Below are positions 22,985-33,754 of a DNA stretch of 64,000 nt, piece by piece. The notes beneath the pieces are model-generated. The model had not been told where the DNA came from, searched no databases, and saw only the letters and a program-made list of their open reading frames with translations. The translations under genes were made by a program, and so were the position numbers. This stretch comes from Cryptomeria japonica. Its lineage: Eukaryota; Streptophyta; Pinopsida; Cupressales; Cupressaceae. The stretch spans positions 815,960,396 to 816,024,395 of the forward strand of contig NC_081414.1 in assembly GCF_030272615.1 (NCBI RefSeq), given 5' to 3'. The first letter of the stretch is position 1, and each line of letters begins with the position of its first letter.

Positions 22985-23145
22985 CGCATGGCACTGGTGA
23001 CCCAGTTTTCACCATGGTACTTGCCCAGGGCGCCACCGAAGTGGTTTTCACCATTGGACGAAATTATTTCTCTTTACTTTTTTTGATTTTTCAATGTTTT
23101 TTGTGTCACAAGGCGCTTGTTTGCCAGGTTTTCACCAAGTAACGA
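22985..23145 (-). promoter_or_regulatory. Conserved structured block just downstream of E1 pol
   Basis: On the minus strand the phrase TGGTGAAAAC is repeated three times. A CCAC-TTCG-GTGG tetraloop hairpin lies at 23033-23044. TGGTGA (23009-23014) pairs with TCACCA (22995-23000). E2 has an alignable block at 45340-45440 with the same two stems preserved by different bases (CCAC-TCCA-GTGG, and TGGCG/CGCCA). It follows the pol stop by about 65 bp. A role in RNA folding, packaging or stability is inference. Confidence 0.6.
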
Positions 23146-23209
23146 TTTTTTTTGTTTTTTTGAAATTTTTTATTTTTTTTGTATTTTTGAATTAGGATAC
23201 TCTGAAGAG

Positions 23210-26200
23210 CTATGTGTAGAACCTGCGAAGGTGCATGCTGTTGATAGGATCCTCCAAAGGTTCACCTTCTGTAGTTGAGAGCCGATATGCACCAGATCCA
23301 TATGCTGCTGTAATAATGTAGGGACCAAGCCAGTTTGGTTCGAACTTGCCCTTCTTCTCTCTGTCTTGTTGATTTTTAGGATTTTCTCTGAGAACCAAAT
23401 CACCTACCTCAAATGTGCGAGGTTTGACCTTGTGATTGTAGCTGCGACTCATTCGTTGTTGGTAAGCCTTGAGATGATTAAAAGCAGTTTGTCTTCTTTC
23501 ATCCAATAGTTCCAGTTCTTGTAAGCGAGAGACCCTATAGTCTTCATCACTGATGATGTTTTGCAAAGAGACCCGTAAAGAGGGTAGCTCAACCTCAATA
23601 GGCAAGATAGCTTCAGCGCCATAGACAAGTGAATAGGGTGTAGCTCCTGTAGGTGTGCAGGCACTCGTGTGGTAAGCCCAAAGTGCAGGATTCAGTTGGA
23701 TATGCCAATTACGGCCAGCATTGTCGGTTGTCTTCTTTAGGATTTTAAGGATTGTTTTGTTAGATGCCTCAGCTTGACCATTACCTTGGGGGTAATATGG
23801 TGTGGAGAAACGATGGGAAATATGGAAGCGATCACAGAGCTCACGAACATCCTGATTTTTGAAGGGACGCCTGTTATCAGTGATAATGGAAACAGGAATA
23901 CCGTATCGGCAAATGATATAGTTGAGGATGAATGTAGCAATCTATTTTCCTGTGACTTGTGTGAGAGGCACGGCTTCAATCCATTTTGTGAAATACTCTG
24001 TGGCAGTGATAATGAATTTATGCCCATTGGAAGAAGGAGGGTGAATCTTGCCTATGAGATCGAGTCCCCACTGACAAAAGGGCCAAGGAGACGCAATTGG
24101 TTGAAGTTCTTGTGCTGGCGCATGTATGAGGTCTCCATGAATTTGACATTGCTTACATTTCTTGACAAACTAATATGAGTCTTTTTCCATATTGGGCTAG
24201 TAATATCCAGTCCTGATGAGTTTCTTGGCTAAGGTAGGACCACATATCCCTTCATGCACTTCCCCTAACGCAATCTGAGCTTCGTCGCTTTCTAAACATC
24301 TAAGAAGAGTGTCGTCTAGACCTCGCCGGTATAGGATATCAACTAAAACGACATATTGAGAGGATTGGCGAATGAAAGTGCAACATTGGTTATTTGATAG
24401 ATCAAGAGATAGGGTATTGTCACGAAGGTATGTGAAAATGGAACCATATAACTGAGACTCGGGACCGACAACACATATCGTCTCAGTAGGCATGATCTCA
24501 TATGAAGGAACCAAAAGGTTATCCACCAAGAACTCATAGTGGGTCTCGTTTGGAGGTAGATCAATCAATGAAGCAATTGTAGCCATGGCATCTGCGGCGC
24601 AATTCTGCTCTCTTGGTATCTGCTCAAAGTCTATCTTTGTGAAGTGTTGTTTCAGGTCATCCACCATTTGTTTATAAGGCATTAATTTTTCATCTTTTGT
24701 TTGGTAATCATTAGTTTCTTGACGGATGACAAGTTGAGAGTCCCCAAAAACACGAAGTTCTTGGATCTTCCACTGAACTGCAATCCGTAATCGTGTTGTT
24801 AATGCCTCATATTCCGCTATATTGTTAGTGCAAGGAAATGATAAGCGGTATGATTTTGGTATAGAATCCCCTTGAGGAGTTATAAAGAGGATGCTAGCTC
24901 CTGCCCCATGCTATGTGTATGAGCCATCGAAGTACAGTTGCCAAGGCTTTGCATGTGACATTGTCAAAATGGATTCATCTGGAAATTTTGAACTTAGAGG
25001 AACATCATCTATCGTGGGAGCATCTGCTAATTGATCTACGATGGCTTGTCCCTTTATTGCTTTTCTGTCCACATACTCGATGTCGAATTCACTCAGGATC
25101 ATTACCCATTTGGCTAGTCGCCCAGTAAGTGTTGCTTTATTTAGAAGGTATTTCAATGGGTCTATTCTTGCAACCAACTTAGTCTTATGAGTGAGCATGT
25201 AATGTCATAATTTCTACGAAGCAAAGACCACGGCAAGACATGCACGCTCAATTGGTGTGTAGTTTAGCTCATATCCCACCAATATGTGACTGATATAGTA
25301 TACTATTTTTTCCTTGCCCTCAGTAATTTGTTGTGCTAAGAGTACCCCCAGTGTTGTTGGAGTAGCTGATATGTATAGTAACAGAGGCTAATCTAGAACT
25401 GGTGGCATCAGAACTGGCGGATTTAGAAGATAATCTTTGAGCGTCTGGAAAGCCTGTTGACAGTTATCATCCCAGTTGAATTTGATGTTTTTATGTAGCA
25501 GGTGCTGAAAAGGATTACACTTATCTGCCAGTTGTGCTATGAATCTTCGGATGGACTGGAGTCTGCCTTGTAAGGATCGAAGTTGACTGATATTTCTTGG
25601 TGGTTGCATCTCCAAGATGGCTTTGACTTTTGTTGGATCAACTTCGATTCCTCTTTTGGATACAATGAATCCTAGGAGCTTCCTGGAGGTTACTCCAAAG
25701 ACACATTTCTTGGGGTTTAATCTTACTTTGTATATTTCCAACAGATCAAAGACGATTGAAAGTATGTTCAAATGTGTATTTTTGTCTATTGATTTGCCCA
25801 AGAGGTCATTGACATAATCTTCCACGGTTATGTGCATGAGATCATGAAAGATAGTAGTCATGGCTCTTTCATATGTAGCACCTGCATTCTTTAGCTCGAA
25901 GGGCATGACGTTCCAACAGAAAGTTCCCCAAGGACAAGTAAATGATGTTTTGTGTTGATCCTCGGGTGCAATCCTTATTTGATTATAACCAGAGAATCCA
26001 TCCATTAATGATAACATTTCATGACCTGCTGTGAGATCAACAATCAAGTCAATATTTGGTAATGGGAAGTCATCCTTTGGACAAGCTTTGTTGATGTCTC
26101 TGAAATCTGTACATATTCTGATGCTACGATCTGGTTTACTAACAGGTACCAAGTTGGAGATCCATTCGGGATAATCAATTGGGCGTATGAATCCGACATC

Positions 26201-27796
26201 CAATAATTTCTCAAGTTTTGCTTTGACTAGTAATGCCACTTGTGGATGCATTTTTCTTAATTTCTGTTTCACTGGCTTTGCCCCTGGTTTGACTGTCAAA
26301 TGATGCATTACCAAATCTGAATCCAATCCAGGCATATCAGCATATGACCAGGCAAAGTTGAATTGTTGTTCTTTGAAGAAACTTATGAATTTTGACCTTT
26401 CTGACTCTGTCAATGATTGAGCTAGGAATATGTTGTGTGGAACCTCTTCTGTACCAATGTTTGTTTTGATAGTCTCCTCTACCAACATGGATAACTTTTT
26501 TTCATATGATGCTGGGAGAATGTCAAGCCTTCCATCTTCGGGTGCCTCAGAGAGGTTTTCGCCCTCAGATAGGTCCTTTCTTTTTACTTTTTTGGGGTCA
26601 GACAGCACCACAGTGTGGTTTTCGCCATAAGACCCTTGGTTTGTTTTTATTTTCATATTTTTGCGACTGGAAGGTCCGACAGCCTCACCAAAATATGCCA
26701 CATTGTTGAGTTCTATAGTGTATCTCGCCTTATGGTCCCCAGGAGGAAGATCATCTCGTATGCCAATATAGTCAATAAAAGCTTCATCATTTTGGAATGT
26801 GTCAAACTGTGTAGGTCCTTCATGATCCCAGTCAATGAGTTGGTGGTGAACAAGGGGAAGGCCTTTAACTTCTTTGAAGTTAGCGGGGCTAAGAGTGAAG
26901 ATGCAGTTATATTCGGGTATGTCAAGGTAATTATCGAGGTCATCGATGGCACTCTCCTCATCAGTCTCAATTGCAAATGAATCCAAATTATCATCACTAG
27001 TAGCGCATTCTGGGACAGGTGTTCTCATCCTATGTGATTTCAACCTAGAACCTTGAGACAAGGACTGTATGGAATCCTCATGGGTTGTTTCTTGACCAAC
27101 TCTGAACTTGTTATAAAATTCCTCTTCTTCTGTGGGTTCATCTGGCTCTCTAAATATCTCGGTGAGCTCATAGTCACTGGAAGACCTGTCTGAACCCCAT
27201 TCCCATTCATTGGAATCTATGGAATAGCAATCCTCTTGTTGAATTTTGGCAGCTTTGATTTGTAAGGCTTCTTTTGTCCTTTGAGTGTGGACCTTGGAAG
27301 TCAGGAAACCAAGTCCTTTCGAGCGTTCCTTTTTAAATGTCAATTCAGGTTGTAAAGGTTCAATGATGCCTTCCTTTCGTAACCCCAGAGGGCTTTTTCC
27401 ATCATACCCAAATTTTTGTAGAATTTTGAAGCATTTGCCATATTTCTCACATGGTAGACTGATGTGATCTTGTGTCTCATCTTCAATGTCTTTGTAAAGC
27501 ATTTTGTATAAATCTTCCTCTTCTAGTTCACCCCATCTTTGAAAGGTAGTAGGGTCCCATTTGAGTACCATGATGGATACTTGCTTGTTAGGATGTGGTC
27601 TTCCATATTCTTTTGGGGATCTCATGACTTGTCGTAAGTACATGGTCTGATTTAAAGTGTATTCCCCCATGCCTTTGTCCTGAAACTTACCTTTAAGCTC
27701 ACCTTGTTTTGATGTCGAGGGTTTTAATGACTCAGGATCAATGTATGTCGAGGAAGGAACCGCTTCACGATTACTGGGAATAATGGTCTCAGTTTT
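23210..27796 (-). pseudogene. E1 pol: G-patch, RT, RNase H, archaeal-type RNase H, integrase (broken)
   Basis: The minus-strand frame continues gag-protease after a single TAA at 27797-27799. It holds a G-patch-like segment (YGKCFKILQKFGYDGKSPLG), RT with FRDINKACPKDDFPLP, an RT-type RNase H lacking its first aspartate (LLYISAT), a second RNase H (LYFDGSYT...AEYEAL...GDSQLV...AADAMA), an integrase with its DDE residues, and the C-terminal NWLGPYI module ending at 23210. Stops lie at 25388-25390, 25214-25216, 25205-25207, 24911-24913, 24197-24199, 24170-24172 and 23942-23944. The polymerase motif reads YVND instead of YVDD (25808-25810). A 4-residue gap relative to E2 removes the second histidine of the integrase zinc finger. 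This copy cannot encode working enzymes. Confidence 0.92.
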
Positions 27797-30721
27797 TTAT
27801 CTCAGATTATTACAGTATATGAACGGATTAGGATTGCCATTAACTGTTACTTCCACTCCGTTATGAGGAAACTTAATGCATTGGCGATATGTAGATGGGA
27901 CTGCCCTCATTTCATGAATCCAAGGACATCCTAGCAATATATTGTATGTGAGATCTAGGTCTAGGACTTGACAAACCACATCCTTTGTAACTAGCCCAAC
28001 TCTAAGAGGTAAGGTGACTATGCCCTTGGATGAACGCTCTTCGTCATCATATGCCTTAATGGTGATTTGATTTGTAGAATTCACAGCTTTATCAGAATAT
28101 CCCAATTGTATAATAGTGCTTAATGTGCAAATGTTTAGACCTGCTCCTCCATCTATCGGGACTGGTTTGATTCTATGTTTGTGTATGAAGGCTTCAACGT
28201 GTAGCGGTGCATTATGTGGCTGACTTACGGAGGCGTCATCGGCTTCTGTGAATGTAAGGGAGTGTGGAATGGAAAGGTATCCCACCATGGCTTGAAACTG
28301 GTCCACGTTTAGATCAGTAGGAACGACAGTATCTCTCAAGATTTTCTCAAGAATTGCTTTATGAGCGGGGGATATGCGTAAGAGCTCAAGAATGGAGATG
28401 AGCGCGGGTGTCTTCCCTAACTGTTCTACAAGGTCATACTCAGGCTTGGTTGATGAGGAAGCAGTGTTTTTAGTTGGAGCACCTTGCAAAGTGATTTTAC
28501 CTCGACGGGTTGTAACATGACATTCAGAGGTAGGTTCGGAAGAAGATCCAATGCCTTTTAGGACAATCTTGGGTCTTTGGGTAGAATTTGTAGGTGTTTT
28601 GTCCTTGATGATAATGGTAGAGATGTAATTGTCCATCGAGATGTGATTGATAGTTGAATCATAGTTATAGGTTGCTCTAGTATAGTTGGTTTGGTCATCT
28701 ATGGCTTTAGCTTTTCCCTTGTCATGTTTTGGGAATGGTTCCTTAAACATTTCATGTTCTTGATTGGATGAGTGTCCTTCAATCTCAATGTCACCCCTAT
28801 CAATGAGATCTTGTATGATGTTCTTCAGTCGATGACAATTTCCTATCTTATGACCCTTGCTCTTATGAAATTCACAATACTCATCATCGTTCCACCAATT
28901 TGGTTTAACCTTTGGTTCATATGGAGGAAAATCTGGAAATGTGATTACCTTGTTTGCCACTAGCTTCTTGAAGACTGACTCAAGTGGTTCTCCCAATGGG
29001 GTGTACTTCCTTCGTGATCTAGAAGTTGTTTGAGTATTCACTTGATTGTTTGTAGAACTTGATCCAGAAAAAATGAATTTGGGTCGCATTGTGTTGGCAT
29101 CAACAACACCATCATTGACTGTGTTCTTGTTTTTATTCCAAAATCTTGGCTTGTCTTTTCCTTTAAAGTCATCTTTGTTTTCCTTGAATATCTTGATGAC
29201 TCCTTGTTCAATTAGGACCTTTTCTGTCGCTAAGCCTTTTTCAATAACGTCCTTGAAGGTGGACAAACAAGCTTTTCTTAGATCATAGCCAATGTCTTTG
29301 TTAACATTCTGGGTGAACATTTCTACCATTTGTTTTTGTGGAATTTCACAAGAGCATATGCTGGCTAGATTTCTCCATCTTTGTAAGAATGATGCAAAAG
29401 ACTCTCCCTCTTTTTGCTTGTTGTTGCACAAAGTAGTGACTGATATGTCTGTCTCTATGTTGTAGGAGAAATGTTGAATAAATGCCTCTGCTAAGTCACC
29501 CCATGACTTAATTCCAGGTGGAAGTTGGGAGAACCATTCCATAGCTTGATCACCTAGGCTTTGTGGGAATAATCTCATCAAATATGTCTCTTCTACTGCT
29601 ACCTCAATGCAAGCTGTGAAAAATTGTCTTATGTGTGCCTTAGGATCCCCTTTTCCTCTATACTTATCAAATTTAGGTGTCACAAAGTGTGCAGGAAAAG
29701 GAGGCATTGGAATGCTCTTTTCAAATGGATAGGGACATATGTCTCTCATTGTGTATGTTGGCTTCGGTGTATTCATGTCCTCCATTTTCTTTTGTAAGTC
29801 CCTGATTTGTTGCTCCAAATTGCTCTTAGGTGGAGATCGACTTCTTGGACCATACCCTATGCTTGAGGCACCAATTGGAGGAGGAGCATGTTGCATATAT
29901 GGATGATATTGATCATACACATGCTCATATGGAGGAGGTCTATAGCGATGTTGCGTATATGGACCACTTGGTATAGATTCATGTTGAGGAACACCATATC
30001 TATTTTGTGCATGTATACCATACTCTACAGGCATGTCATGTTCTAATGTGTTGCCCCTAAATTTGACACGGGGTTTCCTTGTGTCCAAATTTTGAGCATG
30101 CCTTTGAATGTCCAATTGCTTTGGTGGTTGATCCTTAGCATTGGTATGTGATTGAGCATATCTATCTGCATAAGACTTCCATAATGGTCTGCGAAGGTGA
30201 GTATCATATGCTTGACCATGTGTATGTGGGACCTCTGGTTTTTGAAACAAAGATGATGGTGATTCAGGTACCATATGTGGTCCTCTATTGCCTCCACTAT
30301 TAGGTCTCCTTTGATCCATGTTGGAGTGAGGTTGTTGCAAAGGTCGATTTTCCATTATTTGAGACATATCAAAATCATGAGGTATCTTGGCTCCACTTTG
30401 TGCCATCATTTGTAAGAAGTATTGTCTATCCCTCCTCATAATTTCCTCAACCAATCGATTGAAACGGGGATAAATAATGGATTCTTCCACATCTGTTGAA
30501 TGTACTGAAAAGTTGTCCATATCATCATTGTGTGTATCATTGTTGTTTGTAGTGTCCATGTTCTCAACATTTGGAATGTTTCTATAGGCATCCATGTCAG
30601 GTAATGTAGTATGATCAGAATTGAAAAAGATATCATTGTCATACTCATAAGAACTCATGTTTGCGGACTCTTGAGCCTCTTTAGTTTCTCTCCTAGATTT
30701 TTGAAGACGGGTTTCAACCAT
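27797..30721 (-). CDS. E1 gag and protease reading frame
   Basis: The 974-codon frame starts at the ATG at 30719-30721 (MVETRLQKSRRETKE), comparable to MAQTRSQSRQQE in E3. A long low-complexity N-terminal region rich in H, P, Q and N is followed by the retrotransposon gag domain (CPYPFEKSIPMPPFP, KFDKYRGKGDPKAHIRQF, FPQSLGDQAMEWFSQLPPG). Next is a zinc-finger-like segment CEFHKSKGHKIGNCHRLK (C-x2-H-x4-H-x4-C) and then a retroviral-type protease with active-site segment IDGGAGLNIC. The frame stops in a TAA at 27797 where E2 has a sense codon; before this mutation gag-pro-pol was one frame. Gag itself is intact and could still be made. Confidence 0.9.
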   Translation of the reverse strand: MVETRLQKSRRETKEAQESANMSSYEYDNDIFFNSDHTTLPDMDAYRNIPNVENMDTTNNNDTHNDDMDNFSVHSTDVEESIIYPRFNRLVEEIMRRDRQYFLQMMAQSGAKIPHDFDMSQIMENRPLQQPHSNMDQRRPNSGGNRGPHMVPESPSSLFQKPEVPHTHGQAYDTHLRRPLWKSYADRYAQSHTNAKDQPPKQLDIQRHAQNLDTRKPRVKFRGNTLEHDMPVEYGIHAQNRYGVPQHESIPSGPYTQHRYRPPPYEHVYDQYHPYMQHAPPPIGASSIGYGPRSRSPPKSNLEQQIRDLQKKMEDMNTPKPTYTMRDICPYPFEKSIPMPPFPAHFVTPKFDKYRGKGDPKAHIRQFFTACIEVAVEETYLMRLFPQSLGDQAMEWFSQLPPGIKSWGDLAEAFIQHFSYNIETDISVTTLCNNKQKEGESFASFLQRWRNLASICSCEIPQKQMVEMFTQNVNKDIGYDLRKACLSTFKDVIEKGLATEKVLIEQGVIKIFKENKDDFKGKDKPRFWNKNKNTVNDGVVDANTMRPKFIFSGSSSTNNQVNTQTTSRSRRKYTPLGEPLESVFKKLVANKVITFPDFPPYEPKVKPNWWNDDEYCEFHKSKGHKIGNCHRLKNIIQDLIDRGDIEIEGHSSNQEHEMFKEPFPKHDKGKAKAIDDQTNYTRATYNYDSTINHISMDNYISTIIIKDKTPTNSTQRPKIVLKGIGSSSEPTSECHVTTRRGKITLQGAPTKNTASSSTKPEYDLVEQLGKTPALISILELLRISPAHKAILEKILRDTVVPTDLNVDQFQAMVGYLSIPHSLTFTEADDASVSQPHNAPLHVEAFIHKHRIKPVPIDGGAGLNICTLSTIIQLGYSDKAVNSTNQITIKAYDDEERSSKGIVTLPLRVGLVTKDVVCQVLDLDLTYNILLGCPWIHEMRAVPSTYRQCIKFPHNGVEVTVNGNPNPFIYCNNLR

Positions 30722-31236
30722 GAACTAGGTATTGACCGAGATGTGTGAGAATAGATGAAAATGGAAAAAGTATGGAAGACCAAGAGTTGGATGGAATGTA
30801 AATGAATCTGAGGTGTACTTGCAATGTCCAAAGTGTAAGACCAAGTATGTATGTAGTAGAGTAGGTGTGACTTCCAAAGAGGAGATAGTTTCTCTTGATG
30901 AGGTAAGTTGAACTTGACTCTAAGTAAGACCAAATGAGACCCAAAGGTAAGAAACCTTGATGAGGGACCACTTAGCAAAGTGTTGTTGTATGTAGTGTGT
31001 TGACAATGTATGATGAGGACAAGCAAGTGACCTTTTGACTCAAGTTTAGACAATTGTGAATGTAAAGTGAGATGTGAAGCAATGATGGACTTTGTGAGAC
31101 CCAAAGATAGGTTGAATGCTAGATGAACCCTAGAGAAATGACCTAGGAAGCTCAAGAATTCCGAAACTGACTGTGTTTGTTTGCTGGACTGTAACAGTTT
31201 TTCAATTCTGGACACAGACGCGCCTGTATACTTCAC
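30655..31236 (-). other. 193-codon open frame overlapping the start of E1 gag
   Basis: This frame is long for a leader and overlaps the gag start by 67 bp in another frame. It has no recognised domain and no visible similarity to the 127-codon leader frames of E2 and E3. The 3' end is constrained by gag in another frame, so openness there is partly fortuitous. It may be an extra ORF of the Ogre ORF1 kind or chance. Confidence 0.2.
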
Positions 31237-31405
31237 AAACGCGGTTTCCTGACACAGACGTGGCTCTGTTCAACACAGACGTGCTTCTGGGATTTTTTGC
31301 AAAGTGTAATGTTTATTCTGGGAGCACAGTGCAATTCTGCCCTTCACAGACGCAGTTATACAACACAGACACTATTATGTCAGACACAAACGCGTTTCTA
31401 TAAAA
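31195..31405 (-). repeat. Array of CpG-rich units in the E1 leader, gag-proximal
   Basis: About seven units of CACAGACGCG-type sequence on the plus strand (GCGTCTGTG on the sense strand), such as CACAGACGCGCCTGT, CACAAACGCGGTT and CACAGACGTGCTT, lie at 15-60-bp intervals. They are complementary to the array at 20560-20662 in the 3' region. Confidence 0.75.
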
Positions 31406-31684
31406 TTTGTGCAATTCTTTCCAATTTGTGAAGTTGTTTTGTTGTGACCAAATCTGACTGTTTGACTATTTTTCGTGACAAGAGGACACAATGTTGATGA
31501 AGACTCAATGTCTGCAAGTGTCTAGACTCAAAATGACTTCAAGAAAAGTGTGTTGTTTGATGTAAAAAAATGTTTTGCATACACTTGAAGACACAAAAGA
31601 CACAATGTTTTGTTGTTTGGTCTTGAATGTTTTGAATGTTTAAAATAAGTCAAGCACAATTATTATGGCTGGCCAAGACAATAG

Positions 31685-32040
31685 TTGTTGATCCCACATG
31701 GGGTTTTACCCCCGAGGCTACGCTATTCAGAGCGGATACTTAGATGCTTGACCTCACTGGCTCCACCCTCGGCACTCACTTCTCGGGTCAGTCAAGCATC
31801 AGTCCCCATGAAAACTTCTTGTGGTGAACTTTGTATCTCTACTAAGAACCGTATGTGTGTGGGCCACTACCAGAGGTCCGACCTCCTGCCCCAACAACTA
31901 GAAGGATTTGGGCTTCTAAAACAAAAAGGTGCTAGTAAGGGCATTCGCTCGTGTGGCCATACATGTGGCACTTTCAGCTCTGTAAATACAGAAGGCTCCC
32001 AACCGGTAGGGGTTACGCCTTACAACTGATCAAATAAGTT
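31685..32040 (-). other. GC-richer, probably structured part of the E1 leader
   Basis: This block is much less AT-rich than its surroundings. Short perfect stems include GGGG-TTTTA-CCCC near 31699-31711 and AGGTCCGACCT (31873-31883). A plus-strand frame of 114 codons is open here but is antisense and has no recognisable product. It occupies the position of the conserved leader block of E2 and E3 without clear sequence identity. Confidence 0.4.
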
Positions 32041-32624
32041 TGATCAAATGGGTTTATGGGGAGACATAGTGTCGGTATGAACTAATCAGCACACGTTATC
32101 CATAGTTTTCACCATGAATACAGTTGTTTATAGTGGTTCGAAAGAGGTGGGTTTTCCTCGCTACCACTTGGGTCGTTCTGTTCTCGCTAGTAGTCCTAAT
32201 GACCACACAGGAAGACAGGTCCTCTAAAGATTAAACAAAAAGAGCCTATTGCTCAAGACACAAAAGACAATGATTCAATTTTAGTGCACCAATTGAAGTG
32301 TTTGCTAGTCTATGAAAACAAGGCACACAATAAAAATCCAAAAACCCTTGCCAAGGACCTGCAACAAAGATTTATTAGTAGTTTGGATTGTTTCAAATAA
32401 TCACCCCTTCCTGCAAGCACACAAGTTAGGTAAATTTTAAACCCAAAAGACTTTGTGAAAATAGGGGCCTTCAACCAAACAATTTTGCTTTTAAGACAAG
32501 CTGCACCAATTTCGTTAGCTAGATCTGAAAATGTTAGCTCAAAATAAACAAGATCGGAAACCCTAAATGCAAAATTCAAAAACTGAATCAATAAAAAAAA
32601 AGCCCAAAATTTGAAACTGGTGAA

Positions 32625-32885
32625 CACAGACGCGATTACCCTCAACACAGACGTGACTTTGTGACACAGATGCGGTTCTATGACACACAGACGCGACTAA
32701 ATAACGCAGACGCAGCTTCTGGACACAAACGCGGCTAAAAACATCGCAGACGCGACTTTATAACACAAACGCTTTTTCCTGGAACCTGCAAAATAAAATA
32801 TTGCCAATAACATAGACACGACTCTAGATGTCGCAGACGCGCCAGAAAATCAAAAACACGGTCCAAAAGTGCGCATACACGAAAA
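32625..32885 (-). repeat. Array of CpG-rich units in the E1 leader, PBS-proximal
   Basis: Roughly ten units occur here (plus-strand forms CACAGACGCGATTA, CACAGATGCGGTT, CGCAGACGCGACTTT, CACAAACGCGGCTA). They lie between the PBS and the structured leader, in the same orientation as the gag-proximal array. Confidence 0.75.
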
Positions 32886-32970
32886 TATCAAAATGTTGCC
32901 AAAAACGTCATATCTGCAACTTCAAAATACAAAATCTGCAACAAGGATGTTAAATGCAAAAGGGACAAGA

Positions 32971-32988
32971 GTCCCACCGGGCGTGCCA
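32971..32988 (-). other. E1 primer binding site
   Basis: The minus strand reads TGGCACGCCCGGTGGGAC, starting 3 nt inside the 5' LTR border. The TGG start is the expected complement of a tRNA CCA end. I cannot assign the tRNA from memory. Confidence 0.65.
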
Positions 32989-32991
32989 AAA

Positions 32992-33754
32992 TGTATATGG
33001 TGAAAATGGATAAAAATAATAACGATATTGAAAGGCTAAATGAATTCAACCACAAAACCCGAGCCTAACAACAACAAAGATCCACCATAACATATGAAGA
33101 TTACCTAAGACAATGCAAATCAAATGAAATCACAAAGATTATACCATCACATGTCCAATAGGGTTTGGATCTCCATTCTTCCTATCTCCATTGATCTTGC
33201 TTGATATATTTGCTCTCAGATTTTATGTGCACAAGAGTTCAACAAAGAATGGAATGTGGTTGCAAGTAGGATCGTAGTGTAGTCAAGTGTATAAAATTCA
33301 TTAGGGTTTGATAATGAAGGAAGCATCTCCTTATATAGAAGACACAATATGAAATGGAGGGATAAGATTGAGAGGTGTAAAAGGAGGTCGGCTATGATTA
33401 GAGGGTAGGTAAAAGAAATAATAAAATAATGAAAGAGGTAGGTAGTGTATGAATTAAGAGATGAATGACATGTGTCATGGGTAGAAAAGGTTAATGAATT
33501 AATTAAATAAATAAAGATTTATTTAATTAATAGAAGAAGTGGGATAATTAAATAAATAAGATATTTATTTAATTTAGGAAAAGGATAATTTAAATAAATA
33601 AATGTATTTATTTAAATGAGAAATAAGGCTAGAAGAGGATAAATGAATTAATTAAATAAATAAAGATTTATTTAATTAATAGAAGAATTAAGCTTAGATA
33701 ATTAAATAAATAAAATATTTATTTAATTAGACATGACAATTTTGGGTGTCTACA
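32992..33754 (-). repeat. E1 5' LTR with TATA box
   Basis: Partner of 19270-20032. On the minus strand a TATA box (TATATAA, 33331-33337) precedes the expected transcription start. AT-rich inverted repeats fill the U3 side next to 33754. Confidence 0.95.

Larger units (their letters stand above)
19270..33754 (-). mobile_element. E1: complete Ty3/gypsy Tat-type LTR retrotransposon, coding defective
   Basis: The 14,485-bp element has two 763-bp LTRs that begin TG and end CA and is flanked by the 5-bp duplication ATATG (19265-19269 and 33755-33759). Read on the minus strand the order is 5' LTR, PBS, 2.3-kb leader, gag-protease, G-patch, RT, RNase H, second (archaeal-type) RNase H, integrase, about 3.2 kb of 3' region with an antisense PMD relic, PPT, 3' LTR. 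The second RNase H and lack of a chromodomain place it in the Tat lineage. The LTRs differ at about eight positions by my reading, so the insertion is fairly recent, yet the coding region has eight in-frame stops. Confidence 0.95.

Noticed and set aside
31685-32029. 114-codon plus-strand frame in the E1 leader
   Set aside because: Antisense to the leader, no recognised product, more likely a consequence of GC-richer structured sequence.
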